Below are positions 63,492 through 64,000 of a stretch of 64,000 nt of DNA, in pieces (the first letter of the stretch is position 1; each line of letters starts with the position of its first letter). The stretch lies in contig NZ_AUDK01000025.1 in the NCBI RefSeq assembly GCF_000425425.1, forward strand, positions 1 through 64,000, given 5' to 3'. The notes under the pieces were generated by a model. The model did not search any database. It saw only the letters and a program-made list of their open reading frames with translations, and had not been told where the DNA came from. The position numbers and the translations under genes are program-made. The DNA comes from Flavobacterium daejeonense DSM 17708. Its GTDB lineage: Bacteria > Bacteroidota > Bacteroidia > Flavobacteriales > Flavobacteriaceae.

Positions 63492-64000
63492 ATGACGTTC
63501 AAACCATTGCTATTCTTCTTTTTTAGCATTTCGATTTTTGCACAAAAAACGGATGGAGAAGCTTTCGACAAACTCAATCAATCGAATGTATGGCAACTTC
63601 AATTTAAAGATAAAGGAACAAAAAACTGGCAATCCAATTGGTTTTTGGACGGACATTTTGCCCAAATAAAAAACACTCCGAAAGGCATGATTTTTAATGC
63701 CGGACCGGAAGAACGAAATGATACGCATCATGCTGTTTTATGGACAAAAGATTCTTTTAAAGGAAATCTAAAAATGGAATTCAACTTTTGCAGAAAAGAC
63801 ACTGAAACTAAATGGGCAATTATCTTATACCTTCAGGCAACCGGTACGGGAATTGCACCTTATGTTGAGGATATTTCGAAATGGAATCACTTAAGAGAAA
63901 TTCCGGCGATGAAAACTTATTTCAACAACATGAAAGCTCTGCATATCAGCTACGCTTCTTTTGACAACAATAATACCGATAAAAACAAAGATTATATCAG
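63492..64000 (+). CDS. DUF1961-like exported protein, cut by the window end
   Basis: The frame opens at ATG 63492 and runs off the window after 169 complete codons. It has a signal peptide (MTFKPLLFFFFSISIFAQ) and a concanavalin-like region with FNAGPEERNDTHHAVLWTKD near residue 76 and VEDISKWNHLREIPAMKTYF near 128, which I associate with DUF1961/YesU-type glycan-related proteins. The C-terminus is not seen. It may be a separate unit or follow DUF4256. Confidence 0.7.
   Translation, partial: MTFKPLLFFFFSISIFAQKTDGEAFDKLNQSNVWQLQFKDKGTKNWQSNWFLDGHFAQIKNTPKGMIFNAGPEERNDTHHAVLWTKDSFKGNLKMEFNFCRKDTETKWAIILYLQATGTGIAPYVEDISKWNHLREIPAMKTYFNNMKALHISYASFDNNNTDKNKDYI

Overview
This window is an ordinary chromosomal stretch of a low-GC Bacteroidota bacterium, almost certainly a Flavobacterium or close relative (Flavobacteriaceae). 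The evidence is the gene set (type B L31, a CarB of about 950 residues, a transketolase split into two genes, DUF4199 and DUF4256 proteins, a TonB-dependent receptor with a CarboxypepD_reg-like N-terminus), the lack of clear Shine-Dalgarno sequences, and the Bacteroidota promoter -7 box TAnnTTTG in front of many genes. No tRNA, rRNA or CRISPR array was seen.

Layout. 1-423: no gene; a Flavo-1-like structured element, a 20-bp palindrome and the thrS promoter. 424-3704: translation operon thrS-infC-rpmI-rplT, with infC apparently starting at an AUA codon. 3834-4919: Crp/Fnr regulator and AhpD-like protein. 5004-14298, minus strand: an exported protein of unknown role, dnaB, accA, a badly decayed LTA-synthase-type sulfatase, an EamA transporter, lptG/lptF and tgt. 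14533-22130, plus strand: selO, an RBBP9-type hydrolase, nfeD-flotillin, a sulfur/redox cluster (frameshifted rhodanese, intact rhodanese, OsmC) and the split transketolase. 22264-29333: MazG-like pyrophosphohydrolase, small membrane proteins, an ECF-sigma locus and the K+ transporter kup.

29400-32140 is the accessory part. An AraC regulator and a short-chain dehydrogenase sit between an apparent integron-type core (GTTAGCG) and a long attC-like hairpin whose inverse core (CGCTAAC) is its exact complement. It is followed by a small membrane-anchored gene split by a 125-bp REP/MITE-like element with 12-bp perfect terminal inverted repeats. A remnant of an IS3-family element lies at 36.0-36.16 kb.

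32156-49339: housekeeping genes (carB, rpmH, an ABC-F ATPase, an alanine/glycine symporter, a GlmU-like protein, rpmE2, a dolichol-phosphate-mannose-synthase-like glycosyltransferase, phosphoglucomutase, an MsbA-like exporter) and an EF-hand lipoprotein. 49437-53609: a secreted M23 peptidase followed by a TonB-dependent receptor. 53787-56154: a coiled-coil protein, zapA, a well-supported 6S RNA and rny. 56253-60446: a XerD-type recombinase and aroQ, separated by four paralogous outer-membrane beta-barrel genes whose divergent promoters share an 18-bp perfect palindrome. 60739-64000: a NarK-type transporter with an internal insert, a YdeI-family protein, a DUF4256 protein and a DUF1961-like protein cut by the window edge.

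Most of the window is conventional. The points most worth a second look are the infC start codon, the cassette-like element at 29.5-31.4 kb, the REP-like insertion, the 6S RNA, the tRNA-guanine transglycosylase lacking its zinc cysteines, the NarK insert, and the clustered single-base lesions in the sulfatase gene.
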